Shown piece by piece: positions 40,024 to 50,185 of a stretch of 61,777 nucleotides of DNA. The first letter of the stretch is position 1. Each line of letters starts with the position of its first letter. The DNA comes from a virus, in IMG/VR virus record IMGVR_UViG_3300027779_002131, positions 1 through 61,777 of that record, one strand, 5' to 3'. Both the position numbers and the translations under genes were made by a program. A model generated the notes under the pieces. The model ran no database searches. It was not told the origin of the DNA and worked only from the letters and a program-made list of their open reading frames with translations.

Positions 40024-42333
40024 TTAAATTTTACAACTATCGCAATCGTCATCATCTACTGAGGTAACAAAGTTTGCTTCAACTGACTTACGCGATTCTT
40101 CTTTATCAATATCTATCTCGCCTTGGCCGTCGTGTGTGTTATTATAGTACAACTGCTTTCCGCCATACTTATAAAACATGATAATATGCTGTAGTAGTAC
40201 ACTCATCGGAATTTTTTCATCCTCAAAATGTTCTGGGTTATATGATGTATTCACAGAGATACCTTGATCGATATACTTCTGTAAAACTGCCATTATTTTT
40301 AAGTAACCTTCGGGACTTTTCTGATCCCAAAGTAGGTCATACTTATTTTTTAATTTTGCATACTGAGGTACTACTTGTTTTAGTACACCATGCTTACTTT
40401 GTTTAATACTTACAAAACTACGTGGTGGTTCAATACCGTTAGTGCTATTGCTAATTTGTGCAGATGTTTCTGCTGGCATTAGTGCCATTAGTGTCGAATT
40501 ACGAATACCAGAGAACTTTAGTTGTGCTCTTAGTCCTTTCCAATCCATTCTTTCTTTGTGTTTAACTAACTCGTCAACATCTTTCTTGTATGTTTGATTA
40601 GGTGTTATGCCGTCTCCGTACTTTGTTTCATTTGTACCAGGACATGCACCTTTCTCAACTGCCAAGTCTGCACTTGCTTTAATTAAGTAGTAACTCCATG
40701 CTTCTGCAAATTCATCAACTAATTCTAAGTTAGGGTCTTGGTAATTAGTATCATTTTTTGCTAACCAAAATGCAAAGTTAATAATACCAACACCTAAAGG
40801 ACGCCTTTTATATGTGGCTATCTCTGCCGCCAGTACTGGGTACTTTTGGTAGTCTAGCAACGCATCTAAGCCCCTTACAGCAAGTTCGCAAGGCTTAGCA
40901 AAGTCTTGTGGGGTCTTTATTCTTCCCCAGTTAATTGCTGACAATGTACACAATGCAATCTCGCCTTCTTCGTCATTAATTGTTGTTAACGGCTTAGTTG
41001 GTAGATTAATTTCTGTACATAAGTTAGACTGTCTAATAGGTGCTACATCTTCTTTGAACGATCCATGTGTGTTTGCATGGTCAACATTCATTAAGTATAT
41101 TCTACCTGTATCTTTTCTTTCTGTTGCAAATGCACTGAATAAGTCAATTGCTTTAATAGTTTTCTTACGCAACCGTGTATTACGTTCTGCTGTTTCGTAT
41201 AACTCTTGAAACTTTTCTTGGTTATTAAAGAATGCATCATATAATCCAGGAACATCAGGTGGTGAGAACAAAGTAATGTTTCCACCAGATAGTAATCTCT
41301 CATACATTAATTTGTTAAACTGTACACCATAGTCCATGTGTCTAACACGGTTTTCTTCTGTACCTTTGTTATTTTTGAGGACAAGCATGTCTTCAATTTC
41401 TAAATGCCATAAAGGATAATATAGTGTAGCCGCTCCGCCTCTTACTCCACCTTGTGAGCATGATTTAACTGCTGATTGAAATAATTTAAAGAAGGGGATA
41501 ACGCCTGTGTGAGTTGCATCTCCATTCCTAATAGGCGAACCTATTGCTCTAATACTACCTGCACCTATGCCTATGCCTGCCTTCTGGCTTACATACTTTA
41601 CTACGGCGCTTGTAGTTGCGTTAATGCTGTCTAAACTGTCACCTGTTTCAATGAGTACACATGAGCTAAACTGTCGCTGTGGTGTTCTAACACCTGCCAT
41701 TACTGGCGTAGGTAAACTAATGTAATGCGTACTGATTGCATCATAGTAATCTTTAACAGTTTGTAGTCTTGTTTCTTCTGGATATGCACTAAACAATGTT
41801 GCAGAAATCAGCATGTAAGCAACCTGTGGGGTTTCAAATATCTCCCCCGTATTACGATTTTGTACCAGGTATTTCCCTCTAAACTGTTCCATTGCGGCAT
41901 ACGTTAAACTTTCGTCACGCTCGTGTACAATGTAGTCACTTAGTTCGTCGATTTCGTCTTTAGTGTATAGTTCTAATATTTCTGCATCATAAAACCCTCT
42001 GTTAATATTATCCTGAATAATATCACACAAACAAGGTGGTGTAAATGTACCGTACACTTGCTTACGCAAATGATAGTTAATAAGTCTACCAGCAACAAAC
42101 TGATAGTTAGGGGTTTCTTCTGTGATTAAATCTGCGGCACTTTTGATTAGTGTTTCTTGTATTTCAGCACTAGTAATGCCAGTATAGAATTGGATGTGGC
42201 TCTTAATCTCAACTTCTGATTCACTAACGCCTGTAATATCTGCACAGGCGTGGAACACGACTTTATGCAGTTTGTCAAGTTCTAGCGGTTCTTTTCTACC
42301 GTCTCTCTTGCTAATTAAAATTTCTTTTGACAT
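40024..42333 (-). CDS. nrdA: Ribonucleotide reductase class Ia large subunit
   Basis: The 769-residue catalytic subunit has an N-terminal ATP-cone-like region (ILISKRDGRKEPLELDKLHK), the redox cysteine in FSSCVLIETGDSLDS, the active-site NLCTEINLP, MPAETSAQISNSTNG, and the C-terminal CDSC pair that accepts electrons from glutaredoxin. Makes deoxynucleotides for phage DNA replication. Expressed from a sigma70 promoter with an AGGAAC ribosome site. Confidence 0.97.
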   Translation of the reverse strand: MSKEILISKRDGRKEPLELDKLHKVVFHACADITGVSESEVEIKSHIQFYTGITSAEIQETLIKSAADLITEETPNYQFVAGRLINYHLRKQVYGTFTPPCLCDIIQDNINRGFYDAEILELYTKDEIDELSDYIVHERDESLTYAAMEQFRGKYLVQNRNTGEIFETPQVAYMLISATLFSAYPEETRLQTVKDYYDAISTHYISLPTPVMAGVRTPQRQFSSCVLIETGDSLDSINATTSAVVKYVSQKAGIGIGAGSIRAIGSPIRNGDATHTGVIPFFKLFQSAVKSCSQGGVRGGAATLYYPLWHLEIEDMLVLKNNKGTEENRVRHMDYGVQFNKLMYERLLSGGNITLFSPPDVPGLYDAFFNNQEKFQELYETAERNTRLRKKTIKAIDLFSAFATERKDTGRIYLMNVDHANTHGSFKEDVAPIRQSNLCTEINLPTKPLTTINDEEGEIALCTLSAINWGRIKTPQDFAKPCELAVRGLDALLDYQKYPVLAAEIATYKRRPLGVGIINFAFWLAKNDTNYQDPNLELVDEFAEAWSYYLIKASADLAVEKGACPGTNETKYGDGITPNQTYKKDVDELVKHKERMDWKGLRAQLKFSGIRNSTLMALMPAETSAQISNSTNGIEPPRSFVSIKQSKHGVLKQVVPQYAKLKNKYDLLWDQKSPEGYLKIMAVLQKYIDQGISVNTSYNPEHFEDEKIPMSVLLQHIIMFYKYGGKQLYYNNTHDGQGEIDIDKEESRKSVEANFVTSVDDDDCDSCKI

Positions 42334-42372
42334 TCATGTTCCTGTGTGTGAATTAGTTTTATGCTAAATGTT

Positions 42373-42401
42373 ATTATACATGTTACTATTTAGTTTGTCA
42401 A
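42373..42401 (-). promoter_or_regulatory. Sigma70 promoter for the nrd operon
   Basis: TTGACA and TATAAT, 17 bases apart, 40 bases upstream of nrdA. Confidence 0.85.
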
Positions 42402-42835
42402 GCATAAAGTTTATCTAGTGTTATTATACTTTTATTGAACGTAACAGAATTGTCTCTAACATATTCTTCGGAGTGGGTTTCGCCTGCAATAAAATTAAAA
42501 AACTTACCATCTACTTCAAATATGGCTCCTTCTGCTCCTGTTATGTGATTACTTATCATTTCAAATGGTACAGAATTTGACTTTATGAAGCCCAAGTTCT
42601 GTAAGGTAGATGCTATAACAATTGACAAGCCTGTAGTACAGAATAAGCCGTCTTTAACTATATCAAAGACGTTAGGCCAATCCCGGGGATTATAATAATC
42701 AAGGTGTCGTTGCTTAGTTTTAACACTCTTAAACCCTAACGCAACATCTAAAAGAGTGCCGTCTTCTGGGAAGTCATTTCTAAAGGTACGCCATGCACGA
42801 AGTCTGGCATCGCCGTCCTGGGTATTTGTAAACAT
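42398..42835 (-). CDS. Unknown protein
   Basis: This 145-residue protein has a Cys-containing segment (VKDGLFCTTGLSIVIASTL) and an aromatic-rich start (DARLRAWRTFRNDFPEDG). Not recognised. It follows the tail-fibre-like gene by ten bases and has an AGGAATTT ribosome site. A transglutaminase- or accessory-tail role cannot be judged from sequence. Confidence 0.65.
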   Translation of the reverse strand: MFTNTQDGDARLRAWRTFRNDFPEDGTLLDVALGFKSVKTKQRHLDYYNPRDWPNVFDIVKDGLFCTTGLSIVIASTLQNLGFIKSNSVPFEMISNHITGAEGAIFEVDGKFFNFIAGETHSEEYVRDNSVTFNKSIITLDKLYA

Positions 42836-42845
42836 AAATTCCTAT

Positions 42846-45800
42846 TTAACTGAGTGCGGACCAACGATCTTGGACATATTTAAGTTTTAGTTGTACACCT
42901 ACATTATGCGTAATATTAGTGCTAGATTCTGCTTCTAACTGATTATTAACTAAGTATATACTTACAAGTCCTGCCGCATTCATTTGGGCTCTGAACTTAG
43001 GCTCAACTAATTGGTTAACATGAGTAGTAATTTCAGAATGACTTGAGAATGAATCATTAAAAATAACAGCGTTTGCAGTATCGGCAAATTCTTTTCTGCC
43101 TGCAATAGTCCATACACCTGTTCTAATGTACTTATTTGCTGATGCTAATGTTGATTCTTGCATACTATAATCTACTTTGTATACGTTGTATGTACTTCCA
43201 GTATCAAATGATGCAACAAGTCTTGCTGAACTTAAATCACTAGAAGAAACTCCGCCCGATCCTGGTATACCGTTATCGCCTGGTAACAAAATAATCTGCT
43301 CCATGCTGTTATAACTAGTAATTTTATTACCAAATGATGCGGCTTCTCTTGTAGAAATCTCAATATTGTTTTTAAGATTAACTAAACCTCTTGAACCTTT
43401 GTTAGTATCAAGTAGTTTGTCGTATAAACTTGTTCCGTATATTCTGTTAGTAATATCATTAAATATGCCAGCTTCTTCTCTACTACCAAATGTTATTTCA
43501 TTGAATGTGTTATCAATTGCTAAACTATATTGTGTAGAAATGTTAGTACTTTTAGGACTTAGTGTTGCATAAGTTGTACTATCACCTGGGAATACGTTAC
43601 TGAATAAGTTAACATCTCTGCTATTAACTGTTGTGTTCAGCCAAGTTTCAAATTTTGCTTTAACTGTATTGTTTGCTCTATCGTAAAACTTATCGGTTAA
43701 ACCTAGCACAGACAATGTTGCAGTTGTTTTATCTTCAAACAATGTAAATTCTAAACCACCTGTGCTTACTGAAGCGTATGCTGGTCTCTGTGAAATGTAA
43801 ACAGCATTTAATACTTTGTCTGTTTGGGGTATCCAATTAAGTTGTGGATAAATTTGTACGTTTGCGCCAGCAATTGGTACAAGGTTTTTATTAACTGTAG
43901 TAATAGCACTAGCAACTGTTGTGTTTGCTGACAAGTCTATTCCTAATACAGGTACTGCTTTAAATGATGTTGAACCAAAAGACAATGCTGACCTAGGCTC
44001 AATACCAACGCCAGATGCAGAAATTAATCCACCTGCGCCTGATTCTGTTAGCAGTTGTGCCGCTGTTGCCATATTAGCTACAAGGTTTTCTACATAAAAA
44101 GTATCAGTAGTTATATCAGCCGCTGTACTCTTAATATCGTAATTTACACCAGTAACTAGCACCGTAGGACCTGTTGCTCTAACAATTGAAGTTCCTGTGC
44201 TAATACTATGTGCTTCTGATATTACTTGTATTGTTTTGTTTACATCTGCTGAAGCACTACCGTGGTTTACATACTTAATACCGCCTGCGGCAATATTTGC
44301 TGTAAATGTTACGTTTGAATTACCTGATAATATATCATTTGTGTTAACTCTAATTGTAAAATGACTTTTGGCTTTAGATGCAACAACTTTAAACAATGTA
44401 TCATGTAGTTGACATGCACCTGCATCGCCTAAGTTATCAATAATACGAACATAGTCATTAACTTTAACTTCATTTGTTTTTAATGTTGCATCGTAAATTC
44501 TAATAACGCATGTAGTTGGGGTAGCATTTGTAAATCCGTTACCTGGGTATGCTGAATCAACTTCAACATTTGCACCTGCTGACCTTGATACTGTGTAAGG
44601 TAATGCTGGCATAGAAATAGTAATAGCTGAGCCGCCAATTCCTGATACAGGAAACTTAGCTCTACTTAGATATTCATTTTCGTTACCTGTTGTTCCTACT
44701 AGCATTACATCAGAATACTTGTACACACCTGCCGTGGCTGTTGTTTGGAACTTGCCTGCATCTGATGAAGAACTAAATGTAATAACATAGCTTTCTCCAT
44801 CATTGGAAGATATAACACTAGTTAACGCTGATGTCTCATCTTCTCTAGCAACATATAGTTTACCTAGTGTTAAGCCTGTTGTTGCTGTTATGTTAGCACC
44901 ATCGGCTGTACTTGTTATATGAATCATATCCATACCAACGTAGCCAACGCCAGTTGATTTACTTATTTGAATATTCTCTTTCTTAAATTGCTTGTAAGTA
45001 GGTAATAGTCCAGAATCCCATAATGTAGTATTCTGATAAAAACTTTGTAAAGGAACATGTGGAGAAATGTTACCTTTGTGTGATCCTGATTCTACACCTG
45101 CTATTGCTGAAATAACATTTGCATTTGAATAGTATGTAAGTGCGACCGAATCGTTTACAGATGGTATAGTTCTCATTGTTAAAGTATGAGAGCCTACACT
45201 TGAAATATTGCTACCGTCTATTGCAAAATCAACATTTGCTCCAGGGGTAAATGTTGTACTTGTAGATTCTCCAGACTGTTTAATAGAATTTTTAACTACT
45301 GTCACATCTTGTGAATGGAATGCTACATCAGTAAACATATTTTTTTGATGTTTAGGTACAAACGATACTGCTGTACCACTTGCTAATTCTGATATTGATT
45401 GGTCAATAGTAATAACATAGTAATTATTTGAAGAATGTTTTGCAACTGTATTAACTTTTGGTCTTGTTCCTGCATAACCTGAGATAATAATTTCATCGTG
45501 TACTCTAATATTACCAGTGGTATCGAGACCACCTACTATAGTCACTTGTATTTCAAAACTTCCTGCTGTTTTTGTTGCACTTAATGTTGATGCTATTGTG
45601 GCTGTAGATATTGGAGAGAAAACAGGGTAAGAAGAATCAGAGAAAGCACTTGCGACTACACCTGATAAAATACTTCTAGCATCTGTTGGTTGCCAGCTTT
45701 TAACTTTACTAATAGCATCAAACTCACCTTCAACAAAACGTACACAAGGAACGTTAAATGCAATAATGTTATTGTTAGCAATACTTGCCACATGAGATTT

Positions 45801-45998
45801 TGCACTTAAAGTATTTTCATAGTAACTTACACTATGATAATCTGATGTTGCTGGGTTAGTAGGATCACCACCAATATAGAGCTGTCTACTGTCTGTAGCC
45901 AGTCCAATTTCTCCAGGCCGTAACGGCTGAGGAAGATCTTGCTTAAGACCCCTGCGGTGTTGTATTCTCGATACTATTGTTTTGTCGTTATCTGCCAC
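42846..45998 (-). CDS. Large tail-fibre-like protein
   Basis: The 1050-residue protein begins with RIQHRRGLKQDLPQPLRPGE followed by IGLATDSRQLYIGG, a module found at the N-terminus of many phage tail-fibre and receptor-binding proteins. The rest is Ser/Thr/Asn/Gly/Val-rich beta structure with many short repeats. The end (VQLKLKYVQDRWSAL) is shared in style with fibre tips. Start is GTG at 45998 with an AAGGAGAC site nine bases upstream and a late octamer at 46023-46030. Likely a distal tail or baseplate fibre for host binding. Confidence 0.8.
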   Translation of the reverse strand: MADNDKTIVSRIQHRRGLKQDLPQPLRPGEIGLATDSRQLYIGGDPTNPATSDYHSVSYYENTLSAKSHVASIANNNIIAFNVPCVRFVEGEFDAISKVKSWQPTDARSILSGVVASAFSDSSYPVFSPISTATIASTLSATKTAGSFEIQVTIVGGLDTTGNIRVHDEIIISGYAGTRPKVNTVAKHSSNNYYVITIDQSISELASGTAVSFVPKHQKNMFTDVAFHSQDVTVVKNSIKQSGESTSTTFTPGANVDFAIDGSNISSVGSHTLTMRTIPSVNDSVALTYYSNANVISAIAGVESGSHKGNISPHVPLQSFYQNTTLWDSGLLPTYKQFKKENIQISKSTGVGYVGMDMIHITSTADGANITATTGLTLGKLYVAREDETSALTSVISSNDGESYVITFSSSSDAGKFQTTATAGVYKYSDVMLVGTTGNENEYLSRAKFPVSGIGGSAITISMPALPYTVSRSAGANVEVDSAYPGNGFTNATPTTCVIRIYDATLKTNEVKVNDYVRIIDNLGDAGACQLHDTLFKVVASKAKSHFTIRVNTNDILSGNSNVTFTANIAAGGIKYVNHGSASADVNKTIQVISEAHSISTGTSIVRATGPTVLVTGVNYDIKSTAADITTDTFYVENLVANMATAAQLLTESGAGGLISASGVGIEPRSALSFGSTSFKAVPVLGIDLSANTTVASAITTVNKNLVPIAGANVQIYPQLNWIPQTDKVLNAVYISQRPAYASVSTGGLEFTLFEDKTTATLSVLGLTDKFYDRANNTVKAKFETWLNTTVNSRDVNLFSNVFPGDSTTYATLSPKSTNISTQYSLAIDNTFNEITFGSREEAGIFNDITNRIYGTSLYDKLLDTNKGSRGLVNLKNNIEISTREAASFGNKITSYNSMEQIILLPGDNGIPGSGGVSSSDLSSARLVASFDTGSTYNVYKVDYSMQESTLASANKYIRTGVWTIAGRKEFADTANAVIFNDSFSSHSEITTHVNQLVEPKFRAQMNAAGLVSIYLVNNQLEAESSTNITHNVGVQLKLKYVQDRWSALS

Positions 45999-46022
45999 TG
46001 TTAATGTCTCCTTACTTAACAG

Positions 46023-46030
46023 TATTTATC
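46023..46030 (-). promoter_or_regulatory. Late promoter GATAAATA for the tail-fibre gene
   Basis: 24 bases upstream of the GTG start, with a ribosome site between. Confidence 0.65.
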
Positions 46031-46041
46031 ACATCTAGCAA

Positions 46042-46716
46042 CTATGCTTTATTATAATAGTCTGCTAATCGTGAGGCCCACTTGTGGCAGTACTCTTCGA
46101 ATTCGTCGCCTTCGATAATAAAGTCAGCATATTTGCCTTCTCTATCAACCATTAATATAGCAACTTGTTTAATATTTGTGTCAAACATCTCGTTATGTGC
46201 TAATGCGTATGCACAACCTTGCATAAAGTAATCGTCGATCCACTCACGCTTTTTAATTTTTTTAGAAGTTTTAAAGTCAATAATGCTCTCTACACCATTA
46301 AACATACCAACTGCATCACTTGTACCTGCATATAATCCTTTAGCAAGTAAGGCTACTTCTACTCCCCAAACTTCATTAACTTGGGATAAACCTTTATTAA
46401 CCATTTCATCTAGCATGGTTCTAGCTAGTATACTGATATGGTTGTTGCCTTTAATCTCATAGTCTTCAAGTAAAACATACTTCTCTAAGGCATTATGTAC
46501 TTTAGTACCAAGTCCTGCGGCTTCTTTGCTAATACGGTTAGCTTCTGCATCACCGACACGTTTGCGCCAGTTGATTAATGCTGTTTTGTCGCCAGTCTCA
46601 GATAGGACTGTAGTTACACTAGGAACAGGAACATTGTCGTCCCCTGTGTATTGTCGTTGTCCTGATTTTGCTGTTACTCTTTTGAGAGTTGGGTAAGTAA
46701 ATTTTTCTACAAGCAT
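46042..46716 (-). CDS. PD-(D/E)XK exonuclease (RecB/MGME1-like)
   Basis: The 224-residue protein has PSVTTVLSETGDKTAL at the N-terminus, GLGTKVHNALEKYV, and the nuclease core GLYAGTSDAVGMFNGV followed by IIDFKTSKK with the catalytic Asp, Asp-x-Lys. A downstream QGCAYALAHNEM gives the typical helix. These features match phage and mitochondrial MGME1-like 5' exonucleases. It has its own sigma70 promoter, so probably early DNA metabolism although flanked by late genes. Confidence 0.85.
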   Translation of the reverse strand: MLVEKFTYPTLKRVTAKSGQRQYTGDDNVPVPSVTTVLSETGDKTALINWRKRVGDAEANRISKEAAGLGTKVHNALEKYVLLEDYEIKGNNHISILARTMLDEMVNKGLSQVNEVWGVEVALLAKGLYAGTSDAVGMFNGVESIIDFKTSKKIKKREWIDDYFMQGCAYALAHNEMFDTNIKQVAILMVDREGKYADFIIEGDEFEEYCHKWASRLADYYNKA

Positions 46717-46743
46717 TGAATATACCTTTATTGAATAACAACC

Positions 46744-46771
46744 ATTATAGCATGATTATTGTGTTTGTCAA
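46744..46771 (-). promoter_or_regulatory. Sigma70 promoter for the exonuclease gene
   Basis: TTGACA and TATAAT, 16 bases apart, about 28 bases upstream of 46716. Confidence 0.85.
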
Positions 46772-46783
46772 CCTTTTTACACT

Positions 46784-47575
46784 CTATTTGGGTTTGTAGT
46801 AATATGGATTTAATCCATCTGTTTTAAACAATATGTATTCTGCGATACGTTTATGAGCCTCTTTATTTGGATGGCATTCATTAGGTGCAATGTAATCATA
46901 CTGCCCTATTGTACTTATAATTTCCTCATTAGGTATTAGTGTTGTATCTATGCCGCCGTCTGGGAAAACATTATCTCCAAATATGTGTTGTAGCATATTT
47001 GTATGTGCTGGAGAAATCCATTTGCTATCTGGTACAATGTTTACTTCAGGAACAAGATTCATTCCTGTCCACAATGGTATAATCTTAAGTTTAATATAAT
47101 TTGCTTTGCACAAACAATATATAGAATTTAAAATCATATTAGCATCAAAGTCTGCAAACTCTGGTAAGTTTTTTGATTTTTGAAAGTCTAACAGTTTTCC
47201 TCTAGAATATTGCTTAATACCTTGGAAGTGATGTCTCTTATAATTATAGTCAATGCCAAAGCCTCTAGTTGATGCTGTTGTTTGTAAGAAAAAAGTATAT
47301 TCGTTTTTGTCATTAAACTTGTTATTAGCAAACCAATTACACATCTCAAAGTATGCAAATTCGTAACTGCCGCCAGCAATACCAAAGTTTTGATAAGTCG
47401 CACCTCTGTGCTTTGATACTAATGCAGGATATGAATCGATTGGGTTTTGGGTGTTGTCTCTAAAATTAGGGAAACCAGTTTTAGTGAATGTTCTAATTTC
47501 AGATGAAGATAAGTTACTTGGGAGTTCGCTACCGATAGTCCAACTATCTCCGAACCATATGTCAATACGTTCCAT
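46784..47575 (-). CDS. SGNH/GDSL hydrolase-like protein
   Basis: The 263-residue protein begins MERIDIWFGDSWTIGSELPS (block I), has FGIAGGSYEFAY as block II and ends with the catalytic block PNECHPNKEAHKRIAEY. The longer frame from 47581 is rejected because the late octamer at 47581-47588 leaves exactly five bases before 47575. It is next to a second SGNH gene, suggesting duplication. Likely acts on acylated glycans in the virion or at the cell surface. Confidence 0.75.
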   Translation of the reverse strand: MERIDIWFGDSWTIGSELPSNLSSSEIRTFTKTGFPNFRDNTQNPIDSYPALVSKHRGATYQNFGIAGGSYEFAYFEMCNWFANNKFNDKNEYTFFLQTTASTRGFGIDYNYKRHHFQGIKQYSRGKLLDFQKSKNLPEFADFDANMILNSIYCLCKANYIKLKIIPLWTGMNLVPEVNIVPDSKWISPAHTNMLQHIFGDNVFPDGGIDTTLIPNEEIISTIGQYDYIAPNECHPNKEAHKRIAEYILFKTDGLNPYYYKPK

Positions 47576-47580
47576 ACGCA

Positions 47581-47588
47581 TATTTATA
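47581..47588 (-). promoter_or_regulatory. Late promoter TATAAATA, leaderless spacing
   Basis: Perfect octamer followed by TGCGT and the ATG at 47575. Confidence 0.75.
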
Positions 47589-47592
47589 GTAA

Positions 47593-48210
47593 TTAAATGT
47601 TAGAGGTTATGAATCCTGACAGATATTCTGCAAAACTTTCATGTGTTCTAGGACCAAAATGCCCATCTGCAACTGAATCCAAATAAAAATCTACTAAACT
47701 TTCAGTGATATAGGGAATATTTGTCCAGTCAAATATGTATTGATCTATAAACTCTTTTTGTTGTGTCCATACACCTGGAATATTAATGCATACACCATAG
47801 TTGCTAGTAACATAAGAATTTGCAATGGCTATGTTTGTTTTTGCGTCATACAAAGATTTTTCTTCTGTCCAATATTTTGTATAATATTGAACAATATGAT
47901 TATCTTCTGATGAACTACAAAAAGTAGATAAGTCATTTTCACTATTTCTCATTTTACCTACTCTGCTTGGCTCTGGCCATAATACGCACACAATATCATC
48001 TTTTTGAATCTTTGTCTCTAGTATGCGACTTGCAGTATCACAAATAGATGTGCCACCAAATCCTAAGTTTTGATATTGTGAATTTAAACGATTTGCTGTT
48101 AAAGTTGGGAAAGTTTCTTTTGAATATGTACCAAAACTTGCAGTATGGTCTAAGCCTGAAAGGCCGTTTCCTTGAACAAAACTGTCACCAAAGAAAAAAA
48201 GTTTCTTCAC
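47593..48210 (-). CDS. SGNH/GDSL hydrolase-like protein, GTG start
   Basis: The 205-residue protein starts KKLFFFGDSFVQGNGLSG (block I), has LGFGGTSICDTA (block II) and ends with SVADGHFGPRTHESFAEYL (catalytic Asp and His). The start is GTG at 48210, set by the conserved distance from start to the GDS motif in the sister proteins; no clear ribosome site is seen. Five bases after the stop of the upstream gene. Confidence 0.75.
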   Translation of the reverse strand: MKKLFFFGDSFVQGNGLSGLDHTASFGTYSKETFPTLTANRLNSQYQNLGFGGTSICDTASRILETKIQKDDIVCVLWPEPSRVGKMRNSENDLSTFCSSSEDNHIVQYYTKYWTEEKSLYDAKTNIAIANSYVTSNYGVCINIPGVWTQQKEFIDQYIFDWTNIPYITESLVDFYLDSVADGHFGPRTHESFAEYLSGFITSNI

Positions 48211-48215
48211 TGGAT

Positions 48216-48536
48216 TTACCAGCTTATATTCCAGGTAATAGTATCTGTGCTTACTAAGTTTTGAGCTACTTTAACTCCGTACCCTAAGTCTTTAAAATAC
48301 TTAGAAACGTATGTAACTTGATCTTTTTTAGTAGCGTCTGTTGTGATATTAAAGTATGCCTTATAGTATGTGTTACTATTAGTCATTGTAGTACCAGTTG
48401 AAACATTTGCGTATAAAACGCCAGAATCAACATTAGCCAGTACGGCAGTTTCAATACTGCGTACCTCTGAATGAATTACTGAGTTGTTTCGTGTATCTTT
48501 ACGGGCAGTTGCCGCATTAGAAAATATAGTTGCCAT
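48216..48536 (-). CDS. Unknown, probable virion protein
   Basis: This 106-residue protein (MATIFSNAATARKDTRNNSV; YYKAYFNITTDATKKDQVTY) is Thr/Asn/Ser-rich with beta character. It resembles small conserved proteins of T4-like marine phages; function unknown. Overlaps the upstream gene by one base. Confidence 0.65.
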   Translation of the reverse strand: MATIFSNAATARKDTRNNSVIHSEVRSIETAVLANVDSGVLYANVSTGTTMTNSNTYYKAYFNITTDATKKDQVTYVSKYFKDLGYGVKVAQNLVSTDTITWNISW

Positions 48537-48883
48537 TATAAATCTGCCTTAATGTCTTTCATGGCTTGATTGCCAGCCATTTGTCCAACGTCAACTGTGT
48601 CTTCTGGGTCTGTGTCTATATCTGACGGTAAATCGCCATTTGCTCTAATTGTATCAGCATCAACACTACTAGCATAACCACTATCGTTAATGGCTTTAAC
48701 TAATGTTCCTGTATTCAATACAAGACCAGTGTTTGCTTCTAATTCTGCTTTAAATGTTTCAGTAGGAATATCTTCTGGACCTTCGTCGTCAGCAATGTAT
48801 CTACTAAGCAAGTCCTGAACTGCTATAATTAGTTCGTTTCCGGCTCCTGAATTTTCAGAACCTGTTACTTCTGAAATGAGCAT
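48536..48883 (-). CDS. Acidic unknown protein
   Basis: A 115-residue, very acidic protein (IADDEGPEDIPTETFKAELE; DIDTDPEDTVDVG). No domain recognised. Between two probable virion genes with one- to three-base spacing. Confidence 0.6.
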   Translation of the reverse strand: MLISEVTGSENSGAGNELIIAVQDLLSRYIADDEGPEDIPTETFKAELEANTGLVLNTGTLVKAINDSGYASSVDADTIRANGDLPSDIDTDPEDTVDVGQMAGNQAMKDIKADL

Positions 48884-48886
48884 TAT

Positions 48887-50185
48887 TTAAACCTCTGCTC
48901 TACCTAATGGCTCTTCTGCCGGTCCTGCCATAGCTGGAATATTATCTGCAACTGGCTCATCCATGCCCATGTCATCTAGTCCTGGTGAACCCATGTCACC
49001 GCCTAAATCTGCGCCTAAATCACTTGTGTCACCTAATCCGCCTACCATTTCACCACCTGTTAATCCAGTAATTGCTAAATCTAATCCACCTTTAAGTGCT
49101 TTACAAGCCTCTAAGTGGGCTGATAGTAATTGTGAAGTGCTGTCTGCAAACGATTGAGCAGTATCGGCACCCATTTCAGTTCTCATAGAATCTGAAATTG
49201 CTGGTATATCTTCATTTACCATTCTGCCAATTCTTTCTACTTGATCTTGGATATCGTCAGCTAACGCTCTAACAGCCATAACAACTTCTGCTTCTTCAAC
49301 ATTAACTTCTTCGTTAATCATTTCGTCTATTATATCATCAAACATGCTTTTCTCACTTTCTTGTATTTCTTCGTCACTAGTATCACCAGTTACACTATAA
49401 ACCGTTCCATCAACTTCAAAAGAATCTTTGCCTTGGGCAATAGCATCTTTTCTAGCACCTGTAAATTTGTTTTGCTCTGCAATTTGCTTACCAAACATTT
49501 GTATACCTGTTTGGACGGACTCTACTTCTAGTCCATTTAGGAAACCTACAATAGAGTCTCTGCTCTTTCCAGATACTTCTGAAAAAGTTTTTAACTTTTC
49601 TTCTATTGCGTTATAATTTTCCATTGTCTCAAGCTCAATACCAACTTCTTTAGCAAGTTCACTTAAAAGTCTTGCACTCATATCAGTTTCTGGTAAACCA
49701 AGTTCTGCTTCAATTGACTCATGTGGTTCACCACATGATTCTTCGAACTTGCCAATTGCTGACATAACCATTGTTTCAGTAACAGAGTCATCATAACAAT
49801 GAGTCTGGTCTGCACGAACTTCATTCATACATTGACTTCTTGCTTCTTCAGACGTGTAACCTGAATTACACAATTCCGTAATACGTTCATCAATTTTTGC
49901 CGCTAACGCTTTGTAGCCTGGGCTGGACTCGTAATACCCCTCAACAATCATTGTCTCTGAAAGATCTCTTAGGCTTAGATATTTTGCATAATCTGGCTCT
50001 AGTTGAAACTTCTTGTTACTTCCTCTAATTTTGAATAGTGCCTTTTTGGCTGTCTCGTTAATTTTCATTAACTTTTCGAGGTTGACTGTTCCTGGATTGA
50101 TTTTTAAACCAAATTGTTCAGTTAGCATTTTATTTAATTTAGCTATCTTACTTGTTGGTGTTTGATTAAATTCATTCAAAAACAT
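48887..50185 (-). CDS. Probable virion/core protein, acidic with Gly-Asp tail
   Basis: This 432-residue protein has an N-terminal helical part (SKIAKLNKMLTEQFGLKINP; LSETMIVEGYYESSPGYKAL) and a Gly/Asp/Met-rich tail (GADLGGDMGSPGLDDMGMDE). The N-terminal pattern recalls T4-like marine phage structural proteins of unknown role; a core or scaffold role is possible. A late octamer lies 33 bases upstream and an AGGAAATC site precedes the ATG. Confidence 0.65.
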   Translation of the reverse strand: MFLNEFNQTPTSKIAKLNKMLTEQFGLKINPGTVNLEKLMKINETAKKALFKIRGSNKKFQLEPDYAKYLSLRDLSETMIVEGYYESSPGYKALAAKIDERITELCNSGYTSEEARSQCMNEVRADQTHCYDDSVTETMVMSAIGKFEESCGEPHESIEAELGLPETDMSARLLSELAKEVGIELETMENYNAIEEKLKTFSEVSGKSRDSIVGFLNGLEVESVQTGIQMFGKQIAEQNKFTGARKDAIAQGKDSFEVDGTVYSVTGDTSDEEIQESEKSMFDDIIDEMINEEVNVEEAEVVMAVRALADDIQDQVERIGRMVNEDIPAISDSMRTEMGADTAQSFADSTSQLLSAHLEACKALKGGLDLAITGLTGGEMVGGLGDTSDLGADLGGDMGSPGLDDMGMDEPVADNIPAMAGPAEEPLGRAEV

